Of a DNA stretch of 64,000 nucleotides, positions 32,421 to 44,028 are shown piece after piece. Each line of letters starts with the position of its first letter. Within the stretch, counting starts at the first letter, position 1. The stretch lies in contig LS997567.1 in assembly GCA_000469685.2 (NCBI GenBank), positions 18,602,399-18,666,398 of the forward strand, read 5' to 3'. The notes beneath the pieces were generated by a model that saw nothing but the letters and a program-made list of their open reading frames with translations, did no database searches and was not told where the DNA came from. Source of the stretch: Haemonchus contortus. Lineage: Eukaryota; Nematoda; Chromadorea; Rhabditida; Trichostrongylidae. The position numbers and the translations under genes are program-made.

Positions 32421-33705
32421 CACATGAGTTGAGTAGGATTCCGCTCATGACGGGAAAGGCGCTCACTAGTGTGTGGGTTTGACCAGTATTTATAATTCCT
32501 GTTCTCCAGCACCGAAGCGTCCAAATTTGGGAGGATGTGGGCAGCAGGTCAACTTTACATGGAAAGGAGGAGAGCGCTGCGTTAGCCGGGCGATCCGAAT
32601 GGTCATTTCAAATGATACCACCTCGACTTGGTACCATCTCGATCCTTTCCTTGTCAGTTTCAATCATATGTAAATAAAAAAAGATCTCGATACTTCTGTT
32701 ATACGAAAGATTTTGCCAATTCTTGTAAGACAGTGAAAGAACTTTCTCCTGGAAAAATATCACCTACCGGTGGGTATCCAAACAGGCACGAATGAAAGGG
32801 GTAGTAGTAACATGAGGGCACCACTTCGAAATGCGCATAGTCGTCAAAGAGTTAATGCCAAATACAACAAGGGTGCACCCAACATTAGCAAATAAGCGAC
32901 AGTATGTAGGCATGGAGAGCCGTCAGGCCACATAAATCTAGGGACGACCCCCTGATATTTCGGGAGGCGAAAATGATGAAACAAGTTCCCACATCATTAA
33001 TAATGAGAAAACAAAGAACGCTGTCATGCACCTCCTAGATCTGACAGTAGCTAATCGATGCAAACAGTAACTCAGACTGGGTGATCTCTTCTGATGACTG
33101 GATGCTTGAAAGACATTCCCACTGCGGTAGTGCTACTGTTCGCCTTAAGAATTGCCCGATGAGGCAAAGAATTTGCGAGTAGTCAGTCAAGGCTGAACTC
33201 TGCCATTAATTCATTGATACCTAATCGCTCTTGCTTCTGACAACATACTTGTCGTCATTACCCAAAATGGTGCTTTTTCAAAAAAAAAATGCAATGAACG
33301 ACAACGCAATTGATCACATAATCCTGCCTCGGCTTGGTACTGACATTGATTCTAGGAGTTCTTGGAGTCCCCAAGTTGCCGAAAATACGGATATATTGAA
33401 AAACGACTCAAGAATACGGCAAGGCAGGGGTAGCGGAAGGGAGGGTGTTTACATACAATAAATACAATTTTCCCACGAATCTCATGCTTGCTCCTAGCAG
33501 CACTACGAAAAAAAAAACATACCTTCGCCTCTAACAAAGCCGCTAGCGTCCTTATACTCGAAGGACATTGCAGGAAAAAGATCAGTGATGGGAATCTCTG
33601 GCTGGATTATAGCTTCAGAACGCGTCTGCTTAAGATGTTTTATTGCAATGCGATAATATCCGAATGCCACTTGGTCACACCAACCAGAATACTGAAATAA
33701 CTTAT
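32421..33705. other. no feature recognised
   Basis: No supported gene or element. Confidence 0.35.
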
Positions 33706-33706
33706 T

Positions 33707-34125
33707 TTATGAGCAACTTTTATGCGCAAACTGAAACAAAATCCTGAGATTACGCACTGTGCTGCTGTTCCTGTAAGATATGTCCCTGGTAGCGGGATCA
33801 ATCCTTGGCGGGTACTTTTGAATCATGTTTTGGTTGTCCACCCTCCATAATGCACAGTCGTCACGAAACAAGTCTGCTTTGCAAACCACAAATGTGCCTT
33901 TCTAAATAATAACAATACTGCACAAAAAAAGGTAGGAATAAAACGTTGTGAGAGCTAGAGAAGCGGAAAATACCAACTGGTAAGTGTCCATCAGCTTGAG
34001 AAAACTTCGACAACCGTGCCTTCACAGTTTCTGTATTGAAGTCGCTCGCCGATTGAACGAAACAGGAAGGAACATTCATTTTACGTTCACCTGATGAATA
34101 TAACTGCTTTTTTTCCATAAACACT
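33707..34125 (-). CDS. candidate host exons, unknown protein
   Basis: Two minus-strand open segments: one near 34095-33975 (SASDFNTETVKARLSKFSQA) and one at 33896-33710 (FVVCKADLFRDDCALWRVDN then YPPRID and ISYRNSS). A TTATTTAG acceptor precedes the second. The composition (balanced charge, Cys pair, NxS sites) looks like a secreted or extracellular protein rather than a transposase. Exon borders are uncertain and I do not recognise the family. Confidence 0.3.
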
Positions 34126-34935
34126 GCCAAAAATTATGAATACGATGTTGAAATGCATGAAATGAAATGAAATGTTGGAATAGAAAACCACGCTTCATCT
34201 CTGGGTTAGCTATCCTGACAGGGAACTAGCTCATATTCACAAAAATTGGCTTGTAGGTCGTGACTTCAGTTTCCGAAATTAACAGATTATGGATATAAAC
34301 GTCTACTGCTTCGGAAAGCCACAACGACTTCATAGTTACACTGAATATTTGATCTAATTCGATTCAAATTCGTTTACATTGTGAACAAAAACGAGTTCCT
34401 TTGCATACACAAGCCAAACGCCATCCCGTCTAAGACAACCTCAGAAAATGTGGTGCCTGCATTTTGACGCTGTCGCTACACTGCTCCTCAGCGAAATAGT
34501 AAATCTGTCCGGAAATAAATTTAGAGAGATTGCACAAGCCTAGACCAACTGCAGCTGAATATCGTTCCGTGACAGGATCTGTCCAATGCCTCATTCATCT
34601 TACTGCAAGTTTTCCGTTTCAGTTTTCATCCGCAATAAATATGCGTAGTAAGTATGCGTTTTTACTTTTCAAACGTGACTTCCTTAAAACATAAATTTTT
34701 TTCATAATTTCCCTATCCCTGAATGTGGTCAGGGAGCAATTTATCAGTAGTCTAAATGACTTGTAAAATATGGGGTTACTCGGAAGCTTCTTTTCGGGAA
34801 GTCCGGAAAGTCTTTTTGAACACTCTGGGTTTATCAACTGTTGCATAAACGATCAAGGACCTAACCTTGTAAAATTATATATTTTCTGAAGTTTTAAGTC
34901 CTCCCCTATATTTTGTGTCAAATCCGTTTGCATAG
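34126..34935. other. no feature recognised
   Basis: Unassigned. Confidence 0.35.
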
Positions 34936-35070
34936 GGCTCGTGTTTGAATGGAATACCAACGCGTGTGTTTCTGGCTCCTAATGTTTTCTTATACCGCAA
35001 CGGCGAGAACGCAGCTCAAACCGTCAAACCGTTAAAAAGACTTGTGACGTTTACGGAGGCAATGCTTCAG
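34936..35070 (+). CDS. candidate host exon, weakly doublecortin-like
   Basis: A 45-codon open segment bounded exactly by an acceptor (TTTGCATAG) and a donor (TTCAG then GTGTGC), both in phase 0. The residues PNVFLYRNGENAAQ and the following basic/hydrophobic helix resemble the beginning of a doublecortin domain (F-Y-R-N-G-D type). Only this exon is seen and the rest of a domain was not found downstream, so it may be a gene relic. Confidence 0.3.
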
Positions 35071-36205
35071 GTGTGCGCACAGCGCATGAGTGGTATGCGA
35101 ATTTTTATCAGGATAGCCTTACCTCGAAGATCGGCAACGCTCAGGGAAGCTATCATCATTTGGAAACGATCTAATCAAAATGTTCTAATCGAAACGAATT
35201 AGTACATCACCACTCGTGAATTAGGAAAAGGACCGCTTTTCCGAAATCAACCGTCCATGACGATTTGCTGGAGCTTGATTTTGTTAAGCGCTTTGATGTT
35301 TGGGTTCCTCACGAACAGATCAAGTGCAAGTGGTGGGCCTTTCCTCCATGTGCGACTTGTCGCTCAAACGAAACAAAAATGAGCTGTTTCTAAACACATG
35401 AAAATGGGGGGGGGGGGCGAAAAGTGTGTGGCGTACAACACGGGGAGCCTTCCCAGCGAGCCGCCCCAAACCACTCTAAAAGTCAAAATCTAGGTGCTGA
35501 AGATTATGCTGTCTTGCTGGTGTGATGGAAAGGGAATCATTTAATATGAGCTGCTACCGAATAGTCAAACGATAACTTCGAAAAGTTCCTGTACTCAGCT
35601 GGACAGACAGACAGACAGACAGACAGAAGGTAAGCGATAGACCAGAAGCATAAAGAACTGGCCAATAGTAGGGCGTTGGCCTCCAACGGGATAACACAAG
35701 ATAACACACATTCTTGGTCACTCTTCAAAAACTGCTGAAACTTGGGCTTGATGTCTCACCACATCCCTATATAGTTCGGACATAGCACCACCAGACTAGC
35801 ATTTGTTGAGGTTTCTGCAGAATTCTTTAAATGGAAAATCGTTCAATCTAGTGGAGGATTGCAAGTAGACTTGGAGTGTGCTTTCACTCCAAGTCCAAGT
35901 CTGGAATTTCTACGAAAGCGGGATGATGAAACTTACAGGGAAATGGCGCGAACCACTACGAAACAGAGTGGACGATATATTACTTGATGAATGGATTTGT
36001 TCTTCAAGAAACTTCCTTCAAAGAAAGATGGCTAAGAAATCGGCGGAGACCCTCACCCACCCTCTAATCCGACTTCACTTCTAAAAAAAAGGTCAAGCAC
36101 CATCATGCCATTATGACTTCAGTCTGCCTTAATTTAATTGTCAATTTATCAATACAACCAAGGCGAATGTAACAAGTATGACAATAATGCTTTATGGCAT
36201 TACCT
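35071..36205. other. no gene; short CAGA microsatellite
   Basis: Holds a G9-10 run near 35410 and a (CAGA)n tract at about 35603-35627. No domain recognised. Confidence 0.4.
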
Positions 36206-36209
36206 TTGG

Positions 36210-36625
36210 CATCGTGCGGCTTGAGTCGGCGCGGCGTGGACTTGATGAGTTTGTAGATTCGTCCTAAGGTGTTTTCTTCCGTGCTGTCTTAAGATGAGGA
36301 ACTTTTCGTGCTCATTACGAGCCCTGAGGCTTTTAAATTGACGCTCGAACTTATCCTACAGATGTTCAGTGGGATTCAGATCGGGGGAATGCGACGGCCA
36401 CAGCAGTAGAGGAACGGAACCACATCGATCTGTTTCGGGTCATTGAGCTGCAGGAAAATTAAGCCACTGGGAACTGCGAAAAAACAGATAGCAACCTCCA
36501 CAATGTTGACGCACATCTTGGAAGCCATCTGACCCTCGATACCGCGGAAGAGACCAACTCCATTGCAACAGGAGTTGCCGTGGACATCACCGTACCCCCC
36601 GCCACCCTTCACGGTCGTCATCTGT
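36210..36625 (-). pseudogene. Tc1/Tc3-type transposase fragment
   Basis: On the minus strand VGLFRGIEGQMASK, then LNDPKQID (second catalytic Asp region, normally Q-D-N-D-P-K-H), WPSHSPDLNPTEHL in another frame, and QFKSLRARNEHEKF. This is the order of the C-terminal half of Tc1/Tc3 transposases. Frameshifted; no TIRs located. Confidence 0.7.
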
Positions 36626-36643
36626 TCACTTGCACGGTTTCTA

Positions 36644-37456
36644 CAGTGTGTCTCGAAATTATGGGTGCCAAAGATTCAAACTTTTAAGATTTAAATAACT
36701 TATCAAATTTAATTTCGCTCACGATTAATTATTTACAAGCAGGTCTTCTTGCAGTATGCATGGTTGTTGAAGTCTAACTCCCATTGTCTTCAAGATGGCA
36801 CAGCCTCATTCAATGCCGCTTGCAATCACTGGCATGCGAGAGGCAGAAGGGTATCACAGGATTCCTATCGAATCCGTTCAGAAGGCTATCAACCAAAAAG
36901 GAAGGGCTAGAAGACCGTCATTCTCAAAAATAGAACTATAAAAATGGCGAATTGACCGTGTCCTGGCTGACCTATTAAGAAGACGGCAAGAAAAGGACTT
37001 AAGCTGGCAGCTTCGAATCAGCTCAAGACCGAAGCTGTCGGTGGGCGAATTGTTACGCGAAAGCTTCACTGCTGTTCCTATCGTATGCAGAAATGAAGCT
37101 ACTTGAACGAGTGAACGCGCAACTCTTCATCGTTTTTTTCTGGATAGTAAATTTTTACGACCAAATCATTCCTCAGCAAGTATCACGTTCTGGCTGGAAG
37201 AATTGAACGTGCAGTTTATCACAAAGTTACTATAAGAACACCTGAACGATGTTTATTGAGGTGATATTGAGGTGATTACTGGCAAGGGTAAGAATCTCGC
37301 TGTTTCGTCTGTGAAAATTAACAAAGACTTGAATTTAAAGAGATATTTTCATAGGAGATATTTTGAAATGTTATTGTAGCATGTTGTAGCATATAGTCTT
37401 ACAAACGTGCATATAGATTCCATTGTCATTGTCGTTCATAATCATGGGACACCCTG
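36644..37456 (+). mobile_element. Tc1-like element (CAGGGTGTCCCAAAATTA family), deleted copy, 813 bp
   Basis: Left end CAGTGTGTCTCGAAATTATG is preceded by TA; right end is the inverse (ATAATCATGGGACACCCTG). The internal sequence (GCATGGTTGTTGAAGTC, CATTCAATGCCGCTTGCAAT) matches the family members at 54356 and 56196-57469. The middle of the transposase is deleted. Confidence 0.75.
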
Positions 37457-38098
37457 GACATCGCACAAACTTGGTTCCACCGCTCCCGGACAGCTAACTT
37501 GACCACTCCATATGACCTTACTCCATCTTTGGAGATTCAGATCTTGTGGGATGAGAACAATCGAAAATCGCTCCGCGATTCAAGGCGGATATCAGCGGCT
37601 TCCCTAATGGACGACGTCTCAACAGACAGGCCTCTCTTGAACGAGCTCGAGTAGTCTTTTCGAACAGGTAGGCGTCAAGATTTCGCGTAAAATTTCGATG
37701 CGGGTCATTCCCTGCACGTTGCACAATGTTTCCGTCGACAAGAGGAAGCGTCTATCACGCACATTCTGGGTGACTTTTGAATTCGACCAACACTAAGAAT
37801 CCCAATTTCTTTCAATTCATAGGCCAATTCAGGCAGGGATGGAATTGTGAGAATCTCCTAAGCACCTATCCGTTTTTTCCACTCGTGAGCAAGAACACGA
37901 ATATCTCCAGATCGTATCTATGGAATAATTTTTGTCCCTGTACAGCACCTTCTCAGAAATGTCACTCATGAACATGTTTTGATCGATTTTTACACTTTTG
38001 ATGAAAAAAAGCGATATCGCTCCTATGGCAATGTGTCAAAGCGCTTACTGCGTCCAAGAAGGCATAGCATTTGTTCCTTCTTTCAAACTTTCCTCGTG
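37457..38098. other. no feature recognised
   Basis: Unassigned. Confidence 0.35.
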
Positions 38099-38126
38099 AA
38101 AAAGTTCATAAGGTTTTGCCGCACCC

Positions 38127-38128
<2 letters not shown>
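38099..38128. mobile_element. orphan right TIR of the CAGGGTGCGGCAAAA mariner
   Basis: TTTTGCCGCACCCTG followed by TA is the inverse of the terminus at 38199. It faces that element across an AT microsatellite. Confidence 0.6.

Positions 38129-38196
<68 letters not shown>
38129..38196. repeat. (AT)n microsatellite
   Basis: About 66 bp of TA dinucleotides between two TA-targeting transposon ends. Confidence 0.95.
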
Positions 38197-38198
<2 letters not shown>

Positions 38199-38200
<2 letters not shown>

Positions 38201-39457
38201 GGGTGCGGCAAAAGTTCTGGCAAAGGCCCGTTTCAGGTTCTATACAAAAAATGAGGCCTTCGATCTCGACAGGATCTGTGCCATTATTTACTGCAAGTCC
38301 TCTTCTATACATTCCTGAATTGGTCGTCCTTGAATATGCCACTAGACAAAATCGTGACAAACAAAGATCAACGAGCTTCCATCCTGCACCTCCATCTAGC
38401 TGAAAGCACGGCAAAGACCGTCTTCAAACAGCTCCAGATTCCCTTAGGAACCATGTACAACAACGTCAACAGGTACAAGGCGACAGGAACTATGAAGGAC
38501 AAGCCCAAAAAAGCAAGACTGAAGAGAGCAACGACAAAAGAGATCGTGAAAATCATTCGAGAGAAAATCCGCCTCCACCCTCGTAGGTCCGGGAGAAAAT
38601 TGGCTCTTGAGGTGGGTATTTCTGCTCGATCTGTTGGAAAGATTGTCACCAGCCACCTTCGACTTCGCTGTTATAAGATTAGAAACGCTCACATGCGTAT
38701 GAAGAAAACTAATCTCAAAAGATGTAATGAGCTTTTTAGCGATTTTCGCAGGCACGGCACAGCAAAATCCTTTTCACTGACGAATGTCTGTTTTCAACAG
38801 ATTAGTTCCTGAAAACCCAAAACGATGAGATGAGGGGGGAAGCCCTGCAGAAGCTAGCCGACATGAAGGGATTGCTCAGCGATCTGTACACCACAAGTCG
38901 TTGACGGTTTTTGGAACAGTCACATCGGATGGCAAGATGCCCCTGAGAAATGTGATGCTCTGTGCTTGGTGAAACAGCAATGGTTGAGTGTAGTTTCAAG
39001 TCCTGAATTCGGGTCAAGCGGTTACGGCGGACATTTACGAATATCAATTGAACCACGTGGATCAAGCACTGCGTCGTCAAGGTGTCGAAACGACCTCGAT
39101 AAAATTCCTCCTCGACCACGCTCGTCCACATGTTGCGAAAACTACCTTGGAAAAAATTGAGGAATCGGGCTGGGAAGTACTGCCTCATCCGCCGTACAGC
39201 CGAGATCTCGCACCATCCGATTACCACTTGTTCCGGTCGATGCAGCACTCCTTGGCCGAGAGATAATTCAAAAATCGCGAAAAAGTCCAATTCAGGCTAC
39301 TTTGAGTCGCAGCAGGAAGAGTTCTTCAGGAGAAGAATCAATTCTTTGCGTAAATGTAGGCAACAAGTCATTGATAGTGATGGAGAATGTCTTTTGAATT
39401 TATCTTATTTAGTTTCGTTTTTATAATAAAAGATTTTTGAACTCAAACGCGCGCCTT

Positions 39458-39458
<1 letters not shown>
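38199..39458 (+). mobile_element. mariner-family element, about 1.26 kb
   Basis: The left TIR CAGGGTGCGGCAAAAGTTCT is preceded by TA; a diverged inverse (GAACT-CAAA-CGCGC-CTTA) precedes TA at about 39459. The + strand encodes a transposase with few breaks (38336-39400). Confidence 0.75.
38336..39400 (+). pseudogene. mariner-family transposase, few disruptions
   Basis: The N-terminal HTH (STAKTVFKQLQIPLGTMYNN) and second HTH (RSGRKLALEVGISARSVGKI) lead to SHLRLRCYKIRNAHMRMK and LFSDFRRHGT, then FSLTNVCFQQ where the first catalytic Asp is expected. After a disrupted middle, the second Asp lies in FLLDHARPHVAKTTLEKIEE (39105-39165), followed by LPHPPYSRDLAPSDYHLFRS. A frameshift near 39265 precedes the C-terminal CRQQVIDSDGECLLN. 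The SDYHLFRSMQ block is typical of mariner DD34D-DD37D enzymes. Not functional as it stands. Confidence 0.82.
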
Positions 39459-39513
<55 letters not shown>

Positions 39514-39521
39514 TATATATA
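39459..39521. repeat. (TA)n microsatellite
   Basis: About 60 bp of TA repeats joining two transposons. Confidence 0.95.
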
Positions 39522-40763
39522 CAGGGTGCGCCATAAATATGGTAACAACTTTTCGGGCGTCCAAAATTTTCTTGTTTGGAGGGTTTCTCCAAATCTGCAC
39601 CATCCGTTATGTTTATGATATACCTTAGACTACATATCTACTTTGGCACTCTCAATTCGTCAAATTTTGAAAAACGGTTGAGCCTCGCAGACATCCACGG
39701 GTCGTTCCGTCTTTGCGCACATTTGGTGAGTCCCTTTCCGAGATCACTCCTCGTTTCAACATTTTCCCCACCTACAGTTTCTTGAATCGCGATGCGTAGA
39801 CAGGTCGGGGCAAACCTCATGACGGTCGTTTCGCCTCACATACAATCCTTTCTCCGAACAAAATAACCTGGGAAGGAGTACGCTACAAAACCTGCCGAAA
39901 TACGAGAAAAATGACCGCCGATTTGTTTGTATGTTATACTCCGATGAAAAGAGTCTACCTCTGGAAAATACAATTGTATCCAGATAAGATTCGAAAGCCC
40001 TATAAGCTTCTTGACGAGGAGAAGCTGGAGAGAAGAAACAAATGCCGTGCGCTTCTTGCGTGCGGCACGCGCTTCGACAAGCCTTTTCTTGACTAAGCGG
40101 CGTTCAGCGTGGAATAAATGTTGGGAACCCAAAGTACACATATATTCCAAATATTAAGTGCTGAAGCCGCTGAGAAGAGTCAGATTGCCTCTCATAGCCT
40201 CCCTCTTTGATGATAGTTTCTGCCAGAAACCCTACAAACAGAGCGATATCGCAAATTTTGGTTGAAAAAAGTGAAAAATTGAATCCACACCTCTTTAAAA
40301 AGGGTCCGTCTGAAAGGATGCAACTGGAGGTCAAGAATTTTTTTTAGAGATACGATTTGAAAACCACGGCGCACCTGCTCACGAATGAGAAAATGAGGAC
40401 TGGCGTCTAGGGAATGTTCGCGACCAGCTTCCAATCTCTCGGATCGCAATGTAATGGGTTGCTAGACATAGTTCACACTGGAGAGGAAAGCCTGCGCTTC
40501 ATAACGCACCAATGTTGCTGCTCATAAGAAGCCGTTGCATAAATCCCAGGCTGGAGTTTCTCAAAAAACTTTGCGTGCCGCCATCGATGAGTAGCCGGGG
40601 CATCTTTGAGCTATAATTAGTAGAGGAGACGGCTATTTAGGATGACCGTGTGTTCATTTTGTCGATGTGATGCATAGTAAATGACACACATGAAATCACG
40701 ATGTATCAATACGAACTGCGGTTTTTGTAGCCCAATTCTTTTGTTACCATATTTATGGCGCAT

Positions 40764-40767
<4 letters not shown>
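39522..40767 (+). mobile_element. Tc1-like element copy B (CAGGGTGCGCCAT family), 1246 bp
   Basis: Starts CAGGGTGCGCCATAAATATG and ends with the diverged inverse ATATTTATGGCGCATCCTA. A + strand decayed transposase is visible as DKIRKPYKLLDEEKLERRNK (39980-40040) and C-terminal pieces. TA-rich microsatellites flank both sides, so the target duplication is ambiguous. Confidence 0.82.

Positions 40768-40857
<90 letters not shown>
40768..40857. repeat. (AT)n microsatellite
   Basis: About 90 bp of AT dinucleotides after Tc1-like copy B. Confidence 0.95.
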
Positions 40858-40858
<1 letters not shown>

Positions 40859-41071
40859 TAGAAGTGCTTTTTCAAGATGAAGCTCGGCTAGAGCATCCTC
40901 CGAAATGTGGCAAAGATTTTACATTGAGCTCTTACACCTTCAACCTGTAGTTATTCTGAACTGTTCGTATAGAATGCTGCAAGCGCGAAAGACAAAAGGC
41001 ATCTCAAATTCGTAGTGCAGGACCGTAGCTCAAACCGGGAAGCCAGGCTAATCGACCGGTTTCTTAGCACC
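40858..41071. other. no feature recognised
   Basis: Short unassigned stretch, possibly 3' flank of the minus-strand gene. Confidence 0.3.
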
Positions 41072-41267
41072 CTAATTTTTATAGGCAGGAAAAATTATAT
41101 CGTGTATTGAGTCACCATTTTCACGATTTTGAAACTCCTGCCCTTCTTGCCATTGCATCATAAGACGACGTTTTTTGGAAAGCATCCTCACATCAATTCG
41201 ATCTTTTTCGAACGCGGTACTTTCGTGTTCCTTCTCGTGGGACCGTTCCACGATACGTAACTTGTAC
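41072..41267 (-). CDS. host gene, terminal exon (charged protein, unknown)
   Basis: Minus strand: a strong acceptor (TTTGTTTCTAG) at 41268 upward, then 65 codons (RIVERSHEKEHESTAFEKDR, RMLSKKRRLMMQWQEGQEF, ending FPAYKN) and a stop at 41072-41074. It is in phase with the exon at 41353-41532 across an 85-bp intron (GTACTT...TTTCTAG). The product is highly charged and helix-prone. This is the best host-gene candidate of the window; the family is not recognised. Confidence 0.5.
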
Positions 41268-41352
41268 CTAGAAACAAAGTTGCGTAGGTGAAAACACAGG
41301 TTACGGCAAAACAACAATAACAAATGAAATTGTACAAAGAAAATGTAAGTAC

Positions 41353-41532
41353 CCAGAACATCCTTTTTCTCGCCTGATTCCCTTCCGTCGTTTGCTACAA
41401 CCGCTCCTCTCCCAATCACAATCGCTTTCCTTCTTTCTACGTTTTTTTCTTTTTTTCGAATCACAGCACTTGTCGATGGATCGTCGAGGAAGTTTTATGA
41501 TTATTTTAGGTAATCTTGGTAAGCTCTCCAGT
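41353..41532 (-). CDS. host gene, penultimate exon (Lys/Arg-rich)
   Basis: Minus strand, 180 bp, after a consensus acceptor (AAATTTCAG) and ending at a GTACTT donor. The translation begins LESLPRLPKIIIKLPRRS and continues through a basic cluster (KKRKKRRKK) likely to be a nuclear localisation signal. Incoming phase 2, outgoing phase 2, matching the terminal exon. The combination of a KIIIKLP-type strand and a basic tract recalls the N-terminal regions of some chromatin proteins, but that is a guess. Further 5' exons at 41.6-43 kb could not be identified. Confidence 0.5.
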
Positions 41533-43614
41533 CTGAAATTTGAACTGTTGGTCAATTTACTATTTACAAGTCGTTGATCTGAACCCCAAATGTGCTCTAA
41601 TAAGCAATGAAAATTTTCGTACCACTTCTGCCGTGGGAATGGCGCTATTATCTTCATAGGACATCAACCCTCCCTCTTTCAAGGGAAGATCTCTATGCTT
41701 GAATTTCTAACTTGCATGACGCTTACTAAAGCTCACATCAGCAGCGGACTCTAGCAATGCCTGTAAACCACTGCGCATAAGATCCTATGGCTAACTACTG
41801 AGTTGCTCGAAAAAAAAAGGCAAAAAGGCATCCGCCAAAAACTTTGTTCTAATCCAGGTTCCTTCTGGAATGCTCTAGATGTTTTCACGGAATTCCTATT
41901 AAGAAGGCGAAAGGTACATCCCGCTGTCTCACATTAGAAAGAGGCTTTCGATCGCGTGTAGATTGTACATGGTGTACCCTGCTACAACACCTGCCCCTGA
42001 GGAGCTTATTGAGTAGACGTTTATACTCTAATGGAATCCAACGAGTCGCGTTCATATAGGAACAGGCATCTCTTCGCAATTCCAAAACCCCGTCGAGATA
42101 AACCTAGATTCTGCGTTTTCCTCACTGCTAAGAATTATCGTCATGTATGCACTACACAAGAACCTTCAGAACCCTGCTCCATGCTTATTCTCTATGCCGA
42201 AGACAGGTGCGCTCTATGTAAGTATCCCACCTTCATTCCATACCAGCCGTTCAGCAGTCTTAGGATCGAAGGAATTCCAACGGAGATGGCAGACTCGACA
42301 AGATTCCCCCCCAAATTAAAGATCAGGTGAATCAAGATCGAGTGAGTAGTGCCTTGCATATCGACTGACCCCACAAGTTATACTACTACTACTACGAATT
42401 AGTGCTAATGGAGCCGGGCAGCTGTTCACCACTCTTTAACGAGTCTGGCTCTTTAGGATGAAGTGTCGCCCACAGCATACCGCTGGAACACCATGAACTG
42501 CTTCAAAAAAGGAACTTGGGTCAAGGCTTTAGTTCTCCCACCACTGTGTTCTCCAGGTACAGCGCTCTTACAATTTTCTCGCAGGTAAAAAACAAAAAAC
42601 GGTGCGAACACCAACGACGTCTCACCATTGTTCCGTCTGTACCAAGACCATCACATTCTTGTCCTTATAAAAAACTTTTCACGGGCGATATCTCTTTTGA
42701 GGCCCATCTTTCCAGCCAGCACGCAATAGTTTTGCTTGTTGAGGAAGAAATTATCACACATTTTCCAGACAGAGCAAACGATGAAGGGGTGAGCTTCTCA
42801 TCTGATCAAGAACTTTCTGTATTTTTTGACCCTATACTGTTTGGTAGCGTCCGAAATAGAGAGGTACTTCTGCATTAGTGACAATGAAGCTTCTTGACAA
42901 CATGTCTCATCAACGAGTTCAATACGTCCAGCTCCGTAGCCATATTCTGACGGATCACATAAGATTAGGATCGACCCCTAAACTGATTATTACGCATGCT
43001 CTATCTCTGGAAACACTAGCCTTCTTACCACTCACACGTTTCTTTCTTATCGATTCTTCTCTGAAGCTTTTTATGGCCCTCTACACGGACGCTATTATAA
43101 TCACAAAAAGATTCTACGATGACCTTTTGCTTGCTGCACGCAAATCGCAATAAGTATGCCTTCACCATCTTGTAAGTATGAAGACTCGTATCCCGTTGAC
43201 AATGCAGATTGCTAGGAAAATTGCCTGCGTAACTAATTAATAGCGAAAGAAATGAAATAATCACTTTCGCCTAACAACTTCCTTTGTCCTCAGTAAGTGT
43301 GGTACACCTTGGGCTTGAGCAACGGGCTTGATTCGAGATTCTGGCAATGTTTGGACTAACAAGGGAAGGACACTCGATCTCATGGCCATTCAGGATGAGA
43401 TGTAAACCCCAGTTGGTGGTTCCGAACGCTGATCTCATATCTGTGTTTCAAATCTGCTAAACGATTCTGGGAACGAAGTTACGGGACCTATGCCTCCCTG
43501 TGTTATACCACAATAACGAACGGATCACCGAGCCGAGCAGAGCATCTTGTGCAACGGTGGCCTAGCGGATAGTGTGGTAGACTGCTAGGCATGTTTGTTC
43601 TTTCATTCATTTGC
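41533..43614. other. no gene established; possible upstream host sequence
   Basis: Open segments at 42516-42878 (+) and 42878-43153 (+) lack homology. The first, after TTCTCGCAG, contains HHCSVCTKT and later F-E-A-H-L-S-S-Q-H in another frame, vaguely zinc-finger-like but broken. A CTAGCGGATAG stretch at about 43563 looks like a tRNA D-arm without the rest of a tRNA. Confidence 0.3.
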
Positions 43615-43966
43615 TCATTTTGTTCACATTTGCTCTTTTACACCTTGAACCCTTTTTGCCGCGTCCTAGAACGTTCCTGAACAGACGTATAAATTTTTCG
43701 GTCTAAGCTCCGCCCACTTTGGTGCCAACCCCGCCTACTCCGAGGATTCGGCCACATTTGTTCCATTACCTCCTACCACTTTTTTCCCGCATTCTAGAAC
43801 GTTTCCAAGCAAAGTTGCATTCATTTTTGAAAAGTGGTATTCGCCGCAACGCACGCCCCGCCTATCGTGGGCGGGGCTTCGCTAACTTAGGCATGCCCAG
43901 GCACGCATAAGGCCCTGCTCAATCTTTTCTCCTGGCCTCTGCGCCTCAATTGAAACGAGTTATGAA
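43615..43966 (-). mobile_element. Helitron fragment (b), truncated by microsatellite
   Basis: About three GC-rich repeat units plus the TCGTGGGCGGGGCTTCGCTA and AGCACGCATAAGGCC-type block of the family, ending at GAGTTATGAAT where other copies continue with CTCTGTGGAAAG. Here the TACA microsatellite takes over. Confidence 0.7.
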
Positions 43967-43997
43967 TAATACATACATACATACATACATACATACA

Positions 43998-44028
<31 letters not shown>

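Noticed and set aside
32834..32856. GTCGTCAAAGAGTTAA resembling a piggyBac-type right end
   Set aside because: No partner left end within a reasonable distance and the match to CAAAGGGTTAA is imperfect.
38130..38260. Reading frames with YIYIYI repeats
   Set aside because: Pure translation of the TA microsatellite.
42516..43153. Zinc-finger-like segment (HHCSVCTKT...H-L-S-S-Q-H)
   Set aside because: The Cys and His parts are in different frames, spacing does not fit C2H2, and no splice sites join them.
43552..43600. tRNA-like start (GGTGGCCTAGCGGATAG)
   Set aside because: Only a D-arm-like segment; no anticodon stem, T-arm or acceptor pairing can be completed.
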